Part shown: one piece after another, positions 22,754 through 29,015 of the stretch
How the letters are laid out: the number at the start of each line of letters is the position of its first letter
How positions within the stretch are numbered: position 1 is the stretch's first letter
Virus record (IMG/VR): IMGVR_UViG_3300013372_002174
Coordinates: 1-29,015 of that record
Reading direction: 5' to 3' (one strand)
From: a virus
Length of the DNA stretch: 29,015 bases
The notes under the pieces: generated by a model
What the model saw: only the letters and a program-made list of their open reading frames with translations
Databases searched by the model: none
Told to the model about the DNA's origin: nothing
Made by a program: the position numbers and the translations under genes

Positions 22754-23706
22754 TACCAAATAAAGGGTGCTCTTGGCGTGGTGACGGCTGGCGGAGTCGT
22801 GGCAGGAAACAAGCTAGCGCCGGGAGTAAGCGTAGCCGGCGCAGGGCCCCACGGATCAAACGCAGGTGGCTGAGCCGCAGCCGGAGCCGGAGTTGGAGCC
22901 GTCGGAGTGGCATTAGATAAGGTTCCACCTAAGGTCGGCGAGGTTGGGGTTTGTCCAAGCGGCGTTGGCACTATGCGGTAATCTTCAGGGTTAAATCCGG
23001 GAACGTTCATGTTGCCGCCTTGGCTGATGCTGCTCTGCGGCGTCGCCTCAGGAAGAACCGGAACTGGAGCCGGAGCTGCGCGCGGATCTTGCCGGCCAGC
23101 CCCAGCCATTCCAGCAGCTGTAATCAATGGCGACCCAGAAGTAGTAAAGCTTCCCTTAGGCCCATAAATGTTGGCAAGACGCGGGGCGCCTCCAGTAAGT
23201 CCGCCCCTAGTTCCAGCCATTCCAGCTGCCCCGGATTTAATTGAAGCTATTCTTTTCTGAATTGCATCGGCTTTCTTTTGGTAATCTTTGTCGGCTGGAT
23301 CAAGGGCGCCAAGCGCCATCTCCATTTCCGTTATCTGGGCTTTTATGTCACCAGCGGCGACTTGATCTGTTGCATCGATACTGCCACCCGTATTCCAGCT
23401 GGTCACCCTGTCGGCGTTAGCTTCGCCGGCCATATTGTGACGCTCATTCTCAGATGCGTTCCTGTTATACAGCTTATTGGTCAGGTTGTACTGGCGGGCA
23501 TTCTCCCAGCGGTTTTGGTCCGCGATAGACATCTGCGTGGCGTTATTCATCGCAGTCGTTTTGACCTGCGCGCCGGCCGACATGCCAGAACCCACAGCCG
23601 TGTTAGCGGCTTGGGCTATGGCCTGTTGGGGCTGGTACTGGATGCCAAATATTTGGGCTAACGACGGGGATGAGTCCCCTCGGTAAGATGATTGTAGCTG
23701 TTGCAT
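22753..23706 (-). CDS. Probable internal virion protein with Pro/Ala/Thr-rich tail, 317 residues
   Basis: The N-terminal half is polar and helical, rich in Gln and Asn (MQQLQSSYRGDSSPSLAQIF, then about residues 55-90 with repeated N-R-x-x-E and N-x-x-Y spacing). A charged helix follows at about 112-155. The last 120 residues are low in complexity and rich in Pro, Ala and Thr (for example TPTAPTPAPAAAQPPA), so probably disordered. Gln/Asn-rich helices are common in core proteins of podovirus virions. The start overlaps the upstream stop by one base (TAATG) and the stop overlaps the next start in the same way. The DNA of the tail region contains short GGAGCC-type repeats that follow from the A-P coding. 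No specific family is recognised. Confidence 0.6.
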   Translation of the reverse strand: MQQLQSSYRGDSSPSLAQIFGIQYQPQQAIAQAANTAVGSGMSAGAQVKTTAMNNATQMSIADQNRWENARQYNLTNKLYNRNASENERHNMAGEANADRVTSWNTGGSIDATDQVAAGDIKAQITEMEMALGALDPADKDYQKKADAIQKRIASIKSGAAGMAGTRGGLTGGAPRLANIYGPKGSFTTSGSPLITAAGMAGAGRQDPRAAPAPVPVLPEATPQSSISQGGNMNVPGFNPEDYRIVPTPLGQTPTSPTLGGTLSNATPTAPTPAPAAAQPPAFDPWGPAPATLTPGASLFPATTPPAVTTPRAPFIW

Positions 23707-24521
23707 TAGGTTGCTTTGGCGGCGGCCGCCTGAGATTTGATACCGCAGTAAGCTAGAGCGTACTCAGCGTTCCATGCGGAGAAGTTGGTGCCGGGGTTAA
23801 AGGTATCAAGGATAGCTCCAGCCTCATAGGTCTGGCGTATCTGTTGATCCCTAAGCTGGCCGGTGTTCAACGTGTCTTGCCATCCGGTAAGCACGTCTGC
23901 CGCGAATTGAGATTCGAACGGAGCTACGACAGGTATAGTCAAGGCCGCCGTTGCCGTGCTCTGGCTGGTCGTAGCGGACAGCTGTGAGCCAGTTGCCGTG
24001 AAGACCTTGTAGTAGGTGTCTAGGGCCTGCGTGTACGCGGTAAAGGCAAGCTGCTTGGCTTGGAGCTTCTGCTCAAAGGTGATGGTATCCTTGATTGCGC
24101 TGACAGAATTATGACCCCCGCCCATCGCCGCGCTAAGCCCGGAGGCTATCTGGTTGTTAGCGGACTCATCTATCTCAGGGCTCTCAAGTAGCGACTTGGC
24201 CGCAAGAGCTAGCTCTGATAGCCGGGAAAGCTGATCTGCCGTAGTCGGTACAAGTGGGATAGCAGAGCTGCCCATCGTCGACGTAAACATCGACTTCAGC
24301 GTAGCAGCATTCGTTACTGTCTGACTGGCAAGAGAGCCTGTCAGAGACAGGTTCGTGCTAGCCCACTTAGCTGCATTGGCTATGTACGAGTCTAGTCCGT
24401 AAGATATTTCCTCCGTAGCACTTCGGCCGTACAGGCTGTACCCGTGGCCGGTATGGATGACCGGCATCGTGTACGACGACGCCGGGCTTGTATCGTTACT
24501 GGGTGTTCCGGGAGGGGGCAT
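23706..24521 (-). CDS. Probable internal virion or tail-associated helical protein, 271 residues
   Basis: The first 35 residues are Pro/Ser/Gly-rich (MPPPGTPSNDTSPASSYTMP). The rest is a mostly helical Ala/Thr/Ser/Gln-rich protein. A long helix lies near residues 148-180 (for example FEQKLQAKQLAFTAYTQALD), and a C-terminal section contains LRDQQIRQTYEAGAI. There is no signal peptide, membrane span or catalytic motif. The gene begins one base inside the upstream nozzle-like gene (TAATG) and ends one base inside the next gene, so it is part of a translationally coupled chain. Composition and position suggest it opens the set of internal virion proteins, but it could equally be a small tail adaptor. 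No homologue is recognised. Confidence 0.55.
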   Translation of the reverse strand: MPPPGTPSNDTSPASSYTMPVIHTGHGYSLYGRSATEEISYGLDSYIANAAKWASTNLSLTGSLASQTVTNAATLKSMFTSTMGSSAIPLVPTTADQLSRLSELALAAKSLLESPEIDESANNQIASGLSAAMGGGHNSVSAIKDTITFEQKLQAKQLAFTAYTQALDTYYKVFTATGSQLSATTSQSTATAALTIPVVAPFESQFAADVLTGWQDTLNTGQLRDQQIRQTYEAGAILDTFNPGTNFSAWNAEYALAYCGIKSQAAAAKAT

Positions 24522-25888
24522 TAGTAGATGCTAAAGAAGGAGCGTCCGACCATGGAGCCATCAACCCCCATCCCGAGGATGCGCGGATAGCCAGCAGATA
24601 CAACGATCTTGAGCTTCACGGCCATAGCACGTTTGTTGATCAAACCGCGCCTAATCGTGCTGCCAGTCGCCGTAGTAAACTGATCAAGCAGCTGCTCGGA
24701 GTCTGGATTGACTGTGAGGGCTTTTATCTGGACCGCCGCGCCGTCGGCATTGTCCATGTGAACGTAGAATCCATCGTACTTCTTGTCCACCATCGTCCTG
24801 AATTGGTAGCTGCGGCTACGGATTTCGGACACAATCGGCGATCCAATGTCAGCCGTGCCCGTCTCGAGCCTGATGAGCCTGAACTGGCCGGTCTTCTGCA
24901 GCGCGAACAAGCAAGGTATGCCGTCCTTTCTAGCTACAAGCAGGACTTCAGGGCTAAACGGATACTCGTCGAGAGATTCGAACATGCCCTTGATAGACGG
25001 ATTAAGCACAAGCACCTTCCATTTGTCTTGGAACGGCAGCGCAAAGTAAAACCTGCCGGCAAAAGACACGGCGCAAATCTCGGAATACCGCGAAGGGTTT
25101 ACCAGTTGGATGATATCCTTGATTGCGTCGCTCATAGGAGCAGCGCCCTCGCTTAGTTTTCCGCCGTTGATAATCTTTATGCCCGGATTGGTGCCAGAGT
25201 CGAAGAAAGCTACAAGCCCGGCCAACTCTGCCACGGCGTTTGGGCCGGCAACTCCATCGTTGGAGCTTATCTTCTGCACTTGGTGCATGCTGTCGGACTT
25301 CTTTTGGGAGGCTACGTATCCCATGCCTGCTTTTACCGCGTAGATGCTGCGGGCGCCGAAGGCGTAGATAAAGTTATGGGTAGTAACCATAGCTTTAATC
25401 GGGTCATACGTTCCTTGCACCAAGCTCAAGGTGTCGGCCGGTATTGGGGCAACGCCGCCGTAGAACGTAAACGCGAGCTGATCATTCTTGGCCGTTACTA
25501 GGCGCTCGACGATGTTGCCGCCGGCTACGTAATCCAAGTCTGCCGTCTCCATGCATAGGGCGTCTCTATAGCCCTGTCCGCGCACAGGCCTTTTGGTCGC
25601 TAGCGCCGGCAGCGCGTAGGCGATAGAGCTGTCTATCACCCACCTGCGGTTGTCCCCAAAGAGAAGTATGGAGTCTCCGGTTGGCGAATGGGCCGCAATG
25701 GCGTCAGTCATTTGCTCTGAGGTTGTGTACAGGCTCGTAGAGCCCTTGCGCTTGGTGATTACGCCTTCAGTGATCCTGATATTTGACGCGTACTCCAGCA
25801 AGGTGCTTGGCTCAAAGGCCGCGCTGTTAGGGTAGCTGGCAAATCCTTCAAATCGAAGGTCGGCCTCGGTTGATATTTCTCTTGGCAT
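24521..25888 (-). CDS. Probable tail nozzle / packaged-DNA stabilisation protein (P22 gp10-like)
   Basis: The 455-residue protein opens with short beta-rich blocks. The early pattern is NIRITEGVITKRKGSTSL at about residues 36-53, then AIAAHSPTGDSILLFG, a string of strands such as NFIYAFGARSIYAV and VAFFDSGTNPGIKI, and EICAVSFAGRFYFALPF followed by KVLVLNPSIKGMFESLDEYP. Repeated short blades with a 'N..v..GvI.kR.G' opening are typical of the beta-propeller nozzle proteins that plug podovirus tails (P22 gp10, T7 gp12 class). That matches its place between virion proteins and the ejection-protein set. The role would be to close the tail channel and hold DNA in the head. The match is by pattern, not by a decisive motif. 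ATG at 25888 comes 3 bases after the upstream stop, with no Shine-Dalgarno sequence. Confidence 0.55.
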   Translation of the reverse strand: MPREISTEADLRFEGFASYPNSAAFEPSTLLEYASNIRITEGVITKRKGSTSLYTTSEQMTDAIAAHSPTGDSILLFGDNRRWVIDSSIAYALPALATKRPVRGQGYRDALCMETADLDYVAGGNIVERLVTAKNDQLAFTFYGGVAPIPADTLSLVQGTYDPIKAMVTTHNFIYAFGARSIYAVKAGMGYVASQKKSDSMHQVQKISSNDGVAGPNAVAELAGLVAFFDSGTNPGIKIINGGKLSEGAAPMSDAIKDIIQLVNPSRYSEICAVSFAGRFYFALPFQDKWKVLVLNPSIKGMFESLDEYPFSPEVLLVARKDGIPCLFALQKTGQFRLIRLETGTADIGSPIVSEIRSRSYQFRTMVDKKYDGFYVHMDNADGAAVQIKALTVNPDSEQLLDQFTTATGSTIRRGLINKRAMAVKLKIVVSAGYPRILGMGVDGSMVGRSFFSIY

Positions 25889-25891
25889 AAA

Positions 25892-26671
25892 TTATGGAGT
25901 TGTGGCTGGTGGTGGGTCAGGTGGTATCTTCCAGCCGTTCTCCTTGGATGTAACGATCGCATTCATCAGCTTATCCTTAGACTTGATCTGATGAACTCTC
26001 CAAAAGCCATTATTTGTGACGCCTGCTGGTGGCGGCTCGATTCCTTCTCCGGTTGGCAGGGCAAGGCTCTTAAGGCCGTCCGGGATTATTAGCTGTCCTC
26101 CATCAAACATATTCCCATTGGATGCCCCGGTATAATCCCAGTCTAGGGCTTCTTGTTCTATCTCTATTTCGTAGTATTTACCAAGGATATAAATCTTAAC
26201 CTTGTGCCCCTCCATGGCTTCCCATGGGTAGTTAAAATCAGTCGTTGAGTACATGCTCGCCTCCGACGGCGACCATCCGCATATCAGGTAAAAATCGTAT
26301 ATAGGCTTCACGTCGCCGGCTGCGTTAGTCCATGTCCGTATTTGCTTCACGCCGACAAACAGCTGAGATGGGCTATGATCATGGTAGTCCTTTTCAGCCT
26401 CTAGCCTGATCCATGGGTTTCCGACCGGATTTTGCCGGTAGTGCCCTTTTACTGTAAACGCCCCGTAAGCTTCTTGGTTTTTCTGCCACTCGTTTATTTC
26501 CCCGATGCTATTCCAGTCCCTGTACGGAAGTGGTACATGCCTATTAGCCAGCCAAGTCCTTCTCTTGTCGTAGGTGCCTAGCGTCCCCTCGGTTGGGAGA
26601 AATGACCAGCCTTGCCCTATGAAAAACATGTTCGATACAGGTACCGGACTCCCTCCACCTCCTGTGGCCAT
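25892..26671 (-). CDS. Unrecognised virion-type protein, 259 residues
   Basis: The protein is rich in Trp, Tyr, Pro and acidic residues and appears beta-rich, with blocks such as PYRDWNSIGEINEWQKNQ, IYDFYLICGWSPSEASMY and KVKIYILGKYYEIEIEQEA. The C terminus is a Pro-rich linker ending KIPPDPPPATTP. There is no signal peptide or membrane segment, and no catalytic motif is seen. One base separates its ATG from the stop of the preceding gene (TAA-G-ATG), and 3 bases separate its end from the nozzle-like gene. Aromatic, beta-rich proteins in this location are often tail accessory or receptor-contact proteins, but no family is recognised and the role is left open. Many of its first arginine codons are AGA or AGG. 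Confidence 0.6.
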   Translation of the reverse strand: MATGGGGSPVPVSNMFFIGQGWSFLPTEGTLGTYDKRRTWLANRHVPLPYRDWNSIGEINEWQKNQEAYGAFTVKGHYRQNPVGNPWIRLEAEKDYHDHSPSQLFVGVKQIRTWTNAAGDVKPIYDFYLICGWSPSEASMYSTTDFNYPWEAMEGHKVKIYILGKYYEIEIEQEALDWDYTGASNGNMFDGGQLIIPDGLKSLALPTGEGIEPPPAGVTNNGFWRVHQIKSKDKLMNAIVTSKENGWKIPPDPPPATTP

Positions 26672-26672
26672 C

Positions 26673-27818
26673 TTAGATTCGCGCGACGTAGTACATCGCA
26701 GGGGAGTCTCCCATTTGCATACGATCGACCCACATGGAGCCGGTCACATATTGGTTTACTTGGTCGCCTTCTACGAAAGCTATGAGTACGTATAGCGTTT
26801 CATCGTCAGACTCCTGCGCGCTTCCATAGGTGTATACCTCTGGCTGTCCGGTCCAGTTTCCGGTAGTTTCATCAAAGCTGTATTCCATATACACCCAGCT
26901 ATCTCCGCCGCCTTCGTAGTCGCCGGCGGCAATGGTTATATTATTAACTGTACCAGCTGTTACGCTAATGGTGTCTCCGACAGCCGTGACTTTAAATGGG
27001 TGAGAGCCTCCCCCTCCTCCTACAACGACTATGTCGCTCTTAAGGAACTGGGTCATGACTGCGCCCGTCCATTGAGCTATCAAGATGAAGAAGCCTTGCG
27101 TCCCCAAGTTGGTTGGAGCGCCGTTGTTCCCCCATATCCCCCACTTGCGCGTAGATGGGTCTCCGTCGTCATAGCAAAATAGCCTGATCATGCCAGTGCC
27201 AGACCAGCTGTAGTAAGCGCCGACGCCACCACCCTCAAATGAGTCTTTGCCTATTGGGCACGTTCCTGTTCCAAATGTAGCAAGCGTGGTATCGGGAGTT
27301 GGGTCTCCACCAGTGCTTACACCTCCTCCGGTTCCGATCCCCCTGTATGAAGGAATAAATGACGTCTGCAATGGGTTTTCGTACTCTGAGTAGTTTTGCT
27401 GCTCTGGCCCCGGGTTCCAGTTTGAAGGAACAAAGTCCTTCTGGTCACTATTTGTGCTACCAGTCGTCCCCCTCAAGTTTACCCTCTTTTTGATTTTTAG
27501 CGGCTGAACTATCGTTCCTTGAAGGAAGCTGGAGAAATTTCTATTACCAGCATCAAGGATCAGGCCCTTGTAACACCTTACTGATCCATCAAGCATCTGC
27601 CTTACCTCGAATGGATGAGTTGGCCTACCGGGAAGCACACTAGAATCCGTGTAAGAGATGTCTGGCGGCGTGGGTGCTGGTGGAGCTGGCTGGTCCGGAC
27701 TGCCGCTCATAGTTTGCGCGGCGGCTTCTGCCGATGACTTAAACTTGTACGCCAGATCAGGACGGGCCCGAGTGGCTTCGTCTATCAGACGCTTCCAGTA
27801 GGGCCTTTCCTCTGACAT
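26673..27818 (-). CDS. Unrecognised beta-rich virion protein with a possible internal duplication, 381 residues
   Basis: The first 35 residues form a basic and acidic helix (EERPYWKRLIDEATRARPD), followed by a Pro-rich linker at 41-56. The remaining sequence is Gly-, Ser- and Thr-rich and beta-like. Two segments look related: THPFEVRQMLDGSVRCYKG at 67-85 and SHPFKVTAVGDTISVTAG at 272-289, each followed by a Gly/Asn-rich turn and hydrophobic strands. The second resembles small beta domains seen near the ends of phage fibre and baseplate-accessory proteins. The C terminus (YVTGSMWVDRM, then SPAMYYVARI) has no obvious catalytic residue. The gene starts 3 bases after the small membrane protein and ends 1 base before the next gene. 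It is probably a tail accessory or fibre-associated protein, but this is inference. Confidence 0.6.
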   Translation of the reverse strand: MSEERPYWKRLIDEATRARPDLAYKFKSSAEAAAQTMSGSPDQPAPPAPTPPDISYTDSSVLPGRPTHPFEVRQMLDGSVRCYKGLILDAGNRNFSSFLQGTIVQPLKIKKRVNLRGTTGSTNSDQKDFVPSNWNPGPEQQNYSEYENPLQTSFIPSYRGIGTGGGVSTGGDPTPDTTLATFGTGTCPIGKDSFEGGGVGAYYSWSGTGMIRLFCYDDGDPSTRKWGIWGNNGAPTNLGTQGFFILIAQWTGAVMTQFLKSDIVVVGGGGGSHPFKVTAVGDTISVTAGTVNNITIAAGDYEGGGDSWVYMEYSFDETTGNWTGQPEVYTYGSAQESDDETLYVLIAFVEGDQVNQYVTGSMWVDRMQMGDSPAMYYVARI

Positions 27819-27821
27819 GGC

Positions 27822-27929
27822 TTACTTACCTAGGACGGAGTGGTAGACGTCGCGGAGCTTTTCAGCCCAGCGCGCGCCGACGTAAACGCCACCAAGGAAG
27901 GTGATAGAAATGAGGATGATGGTAATCAT
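27822..27929 (-). CDS. 35-residue single-pass membrane protein
   Basis: The ATG at 27927-27929 opens a 35-codon frame ending in TAA at 27822-27824. It exactly fills the space between the tail-fibre gene (4-base gap) and the next gene (3-base gap). The product is a single hydrophobic N-terminal helix (MITIILISITFLGGVYVG), then ARWAEKLRDVYHSVLGK, an amphipathic cationic tail. The tight fit between two real genes, the clean hydrophobic-then-charged layout and use of ATG/TAA all support a true gene, although it is too short for routine calling. There is no Shine-Dalgarno sequence. Possibilities include a pinholin-like or membrane-tethering small protein, or a virion-associated peptide. No family is recognised. 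Confidence 0.6.
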   Translation of the reverse strand: MITIILISITFLGGVYVGARWAEKLRDVYHSVLGK

Positions 27930-27933
27930 GGAA

Positions 27934-29007
27934 TTAAGCCTGTCGGACAGGCATCCAGTAGTCCGTGCCAGCGACTGTAATCTTAACCTCGTGGGGATAT
28001 GAGACTTTCAAGGCATCAGATTGCGTAGGGTCCCCAGAGCTGTTGCTTTGAAACCCTATAAAGGTCTGCACCCAACCATTGTTGATGCGGACATAGGATG
28101 TGTTGTCTGGCGGGGCGTCACTAATACCCGACTGGTCGTGATTTGACAGGAGATGCCAATCGTTGTTAAAACGAATGTAGGCGTTATTGTCTGATGGGGC
28201 ATCATTAATACCGCTAGCCCCGTCCGCCCCTGCTGGTCCTTGCGGCCCTTCTGGTCCTGTAGCACCGCTGTTCTGGTCGTAGGACGACAGAGGTTGCCAG
28301 TCGTTGTTAACACGGACCCAAGCATTTCCATCAGCAGGTGCTTCTCCAATACCGCCACCACCACCGCTGTTCTGGTCGTAGGTGGAGAATAGATGCCAGT
28401 CGTTGTTGTAACGAACATACGCCTGTGAGTCAGCAGGTGCTTCGCCAATACCGCCACCACCACCACCAGTCTGGTCGTATGACGAGAGAGGTTGCCAATC
28501 GTTGTTGATACGGACGTAGGGACTACTGTCGTAAGGAGCATCACCAATACCGCTGCTGCCATCACTTCCTGCTGGTCCCGTGGGTCCTTGGTCGCCTTGG
28601 GGGCCTTGGGGGCCTTGGTCGCCCTTGCTGGCGATCAACTGCCATGATCCGGGATGGCCAATTGGGTCGTAGCCGGCTGCGCCAATAAAGTTAATCATCA
28701 CATAGCTTGAGCCCCCATATTCAATATAGTCGTTAGGTGAGTAGGTAATGCCGCCGTCGTATGCACCGCGATATGTCCATGGTCCGCCCGCCGGCCCTTG
28801 AATGCCTTGAATGCCTTGAGGACCGGGATCACCCTGTGGTCCTTGTGGTATTGCTGATATGGCCGATGATATGTCGGCAGCAGTAGCATACGGGTTGCCG
28901 GAAGAAGGCGCCGGCGCGGCGTTCAGCGCGTCGAGCAGTTGCTGGGAAATCTCATCGCCTATATTGACGACGTTCTTTTCTGGAGGGGGCGAATACGACG
29001 AGCCCAT
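27934..29007 (-). CDS. Collagen-like tail fibre with a CBM5/12-like module and repeated W-motif units, 357 residues
   Basis: The layout is modular. An N-terminal 55-residue region is followed by collagen-like Gly-x-y runs at 56-75, 129-148 and 248-266. At about 77-125 lies a compact aromatic module (YRGAYDGGITYSPNDYIEYG, then SYVMINF and PGSWQLIASKGDQG), which fits the CBM5/12-type carbohydrate-binding pattern seen in many phage fibres. Five copies of a unit of about 27 residues (IG.AP.D...YVR.NNDW..L.SYDQ) follow at 153-320, and a beta-like C-terminal tail of about 37 residues ends the protein. Collagen-like segments trimerise fibres, and the units are typical of receptor-binding fibres. Arginine codons here are CGT/CGC/CGG/CGA, unlike the AGG-rich giant gene. 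The ATG at 29007 lies at the right edge; the bases TAATG there suggest overlap with the stop of an upstream gene outside the window. The fibre identity is secure, the receptor unknown. Confidence 0.85.
   Translation of the reverse strand: MGSSYSPPPEKNVVNIGDEISQQLLDALNAAPAPSSGNPYATAADISSAISAIPQGPQGDPGPQGIQGIQGPAGGPWTYRGAYDGGITYSPNDYIEYGGSSYVMINFIGAAGYDPIGHPGSWQLIASKGDQGPQGPQGDQGPTGPAGSDGSSGIGDAPYDSSPYVRINNDWQPLSSYDQTGGGGGGIGEAPADSQAYVRYNNDWHLFSTYDQNSGGGGGIGEAPADGNAWVRVNNDWQPLSSYDQNSGATGPEGPQGPAGADGASGINDAPSDNNAYIRFNNDWHLLSNHDQSGISDAPPDNTSYVRINNGWVQTFIGFQSNSSGDPTQSDALKVSYPHEVKITVAGTDYWMPVRQA
27938..27952. other. Short perfect inverted repeat at the end of the fibre gene
   Basis: The plus strand reads GCCTGTC-G-GACAGGC, a 7-base-arm palindrome that could form a 6-base stem with a 3-base loop. 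It sits in the last codons of the fibre gene, 10 bases before the small membrane-protein start. It is followed on the minus strand only by TTAATTCC, not a U tract, so it is not called a terminator. It might affect coupling of the next gene, or be chance within the codons for MPVRQA. Confidence 0.25.
28048..28551 (-). repeat. Five fibre repeat units in alternating A/B form
   Basis: Five units occur at fibre residues 153-179, 186-212, 219-245, 266-292 and 294-320. Units 1 and 3 share NNDWQPLSSYDQ. Units 2 and 4 carry NNDWHLFSTYDQ and NNDWHLLSNHDQ. Unit 5 is diverged (INNGWVQTFIGFQ). Spacers are Gly runs between units 1-2 and 2-3 and a collagen segment between 3-4. At the DNA level the units share a GTTGCCARTCGTTGTT-like core on the plus strand. 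The A-B-A-B order implies duplication of a two-unit block. Confidence 0.8.
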
Positions 29008-29015
29008 TAGATCAC

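Noticed and set aside
22800-22930. Short GGAGCC-like repeats as a functional DNA element
   Set aside because: They follow from Ala/Pro-rich coding in the tail of the 317-residue protein, and no independent signal is seen.
24488-25156. 222-codon plus-strand open frame
   Set aside because: It is antisense to the nozzle-like gene, rich in Arg/His and cysteine without plausible fold or start signal. It arises from the codon use of the real gene.
27938-27952. Inverted repeat as a transcription terminator
   Set aside because: It lacks a U tract, lies in coding sequence and would cut the block between closely spaced genes.
28056-28565. 169-codon minus-strand frame inside the fibre
   Set aside because: It is an out-of-frame reading of the fibre repeats. 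The repeats explain its length and its V/T/R-rich composition.

Overview
This window looks like part of a tailed-phage (or prophage) genome. Every credible gene lies on the minus strand in one tightly packed block, so transcription reads from the right edge to the left. There is no gene-free stretch longer than about 30 bases, no tRNA or rRNA, no transposase and no CRISPR array. The proteins seen fit a short-tailed (podovirus-like) virion module. No terminase, portal, capsid or polymerase gene is inside the window, so neither phage genus nor host can be named. Base composition is close to balanced or slightly GC-rich by eye, and nothing identifies the host.

Reading in the direction of transcription, the right end encodes a collagen-like tail fibre (29007-27934), a 35-residue single-pass membrane protein too short for ordinary gene calling (27929-27822), two unrecognised virion-type proteins (27818-26673 and 26671-25892) and a probable tail-nozzle or DNA-stabilisation protein resembling P22 gp10 (25888-24521). 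Next come five Ala/Gln/Ser-rich or helical proteins (24521-19289) without enzymatic motifs. Their number, composition and position match the internal virion (ejection) proteins of podoviruses.

The rest is dominated by one uninterrupted 6262-codon gene (19308-520), about 65 percent of the window. Its product, roughly 0.67 MDa, reads as a mosaic of phage 'polyvalent protein' segments. It has a HEISH metallopeptidase-like site near residue 627. Near residues 2253-2640 it has a diverged but recognisable MPTase-PolyVal-type domain (HPELY motif, HEIQH and a distant acidic ligand). Near residues 4712-5160 it has the pair of segments that carries an EEIQSD signature in other polyvalent proteins. The likely role, by inference, is a protein packaged in the virion and ejected with the DNA to act on the newly infected cell. 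A holin-like protein (533-186) follows. An embedded membrane-anchored protein (229 to the left edge) overlaps the holin gene and could be a spanin, so lysis seems to start where the ejection cassette ends.

The genes are almost all coupled by 1-base stop/start overlaps (TAATG or TGATG), gaps of 1-4 bases, or overlaps of 14-44 bases. Convincing Shine-Dalgarno sequences are nearly absent; the one clear example precedes the embedded gene at the left end. The most notable items are the giant protein and its two protease-like sites, the diverged EEIQSD module with a long helical insertion, the alternating repeat units in the tail fibre, and two small genes that ordinary annotation would miss.
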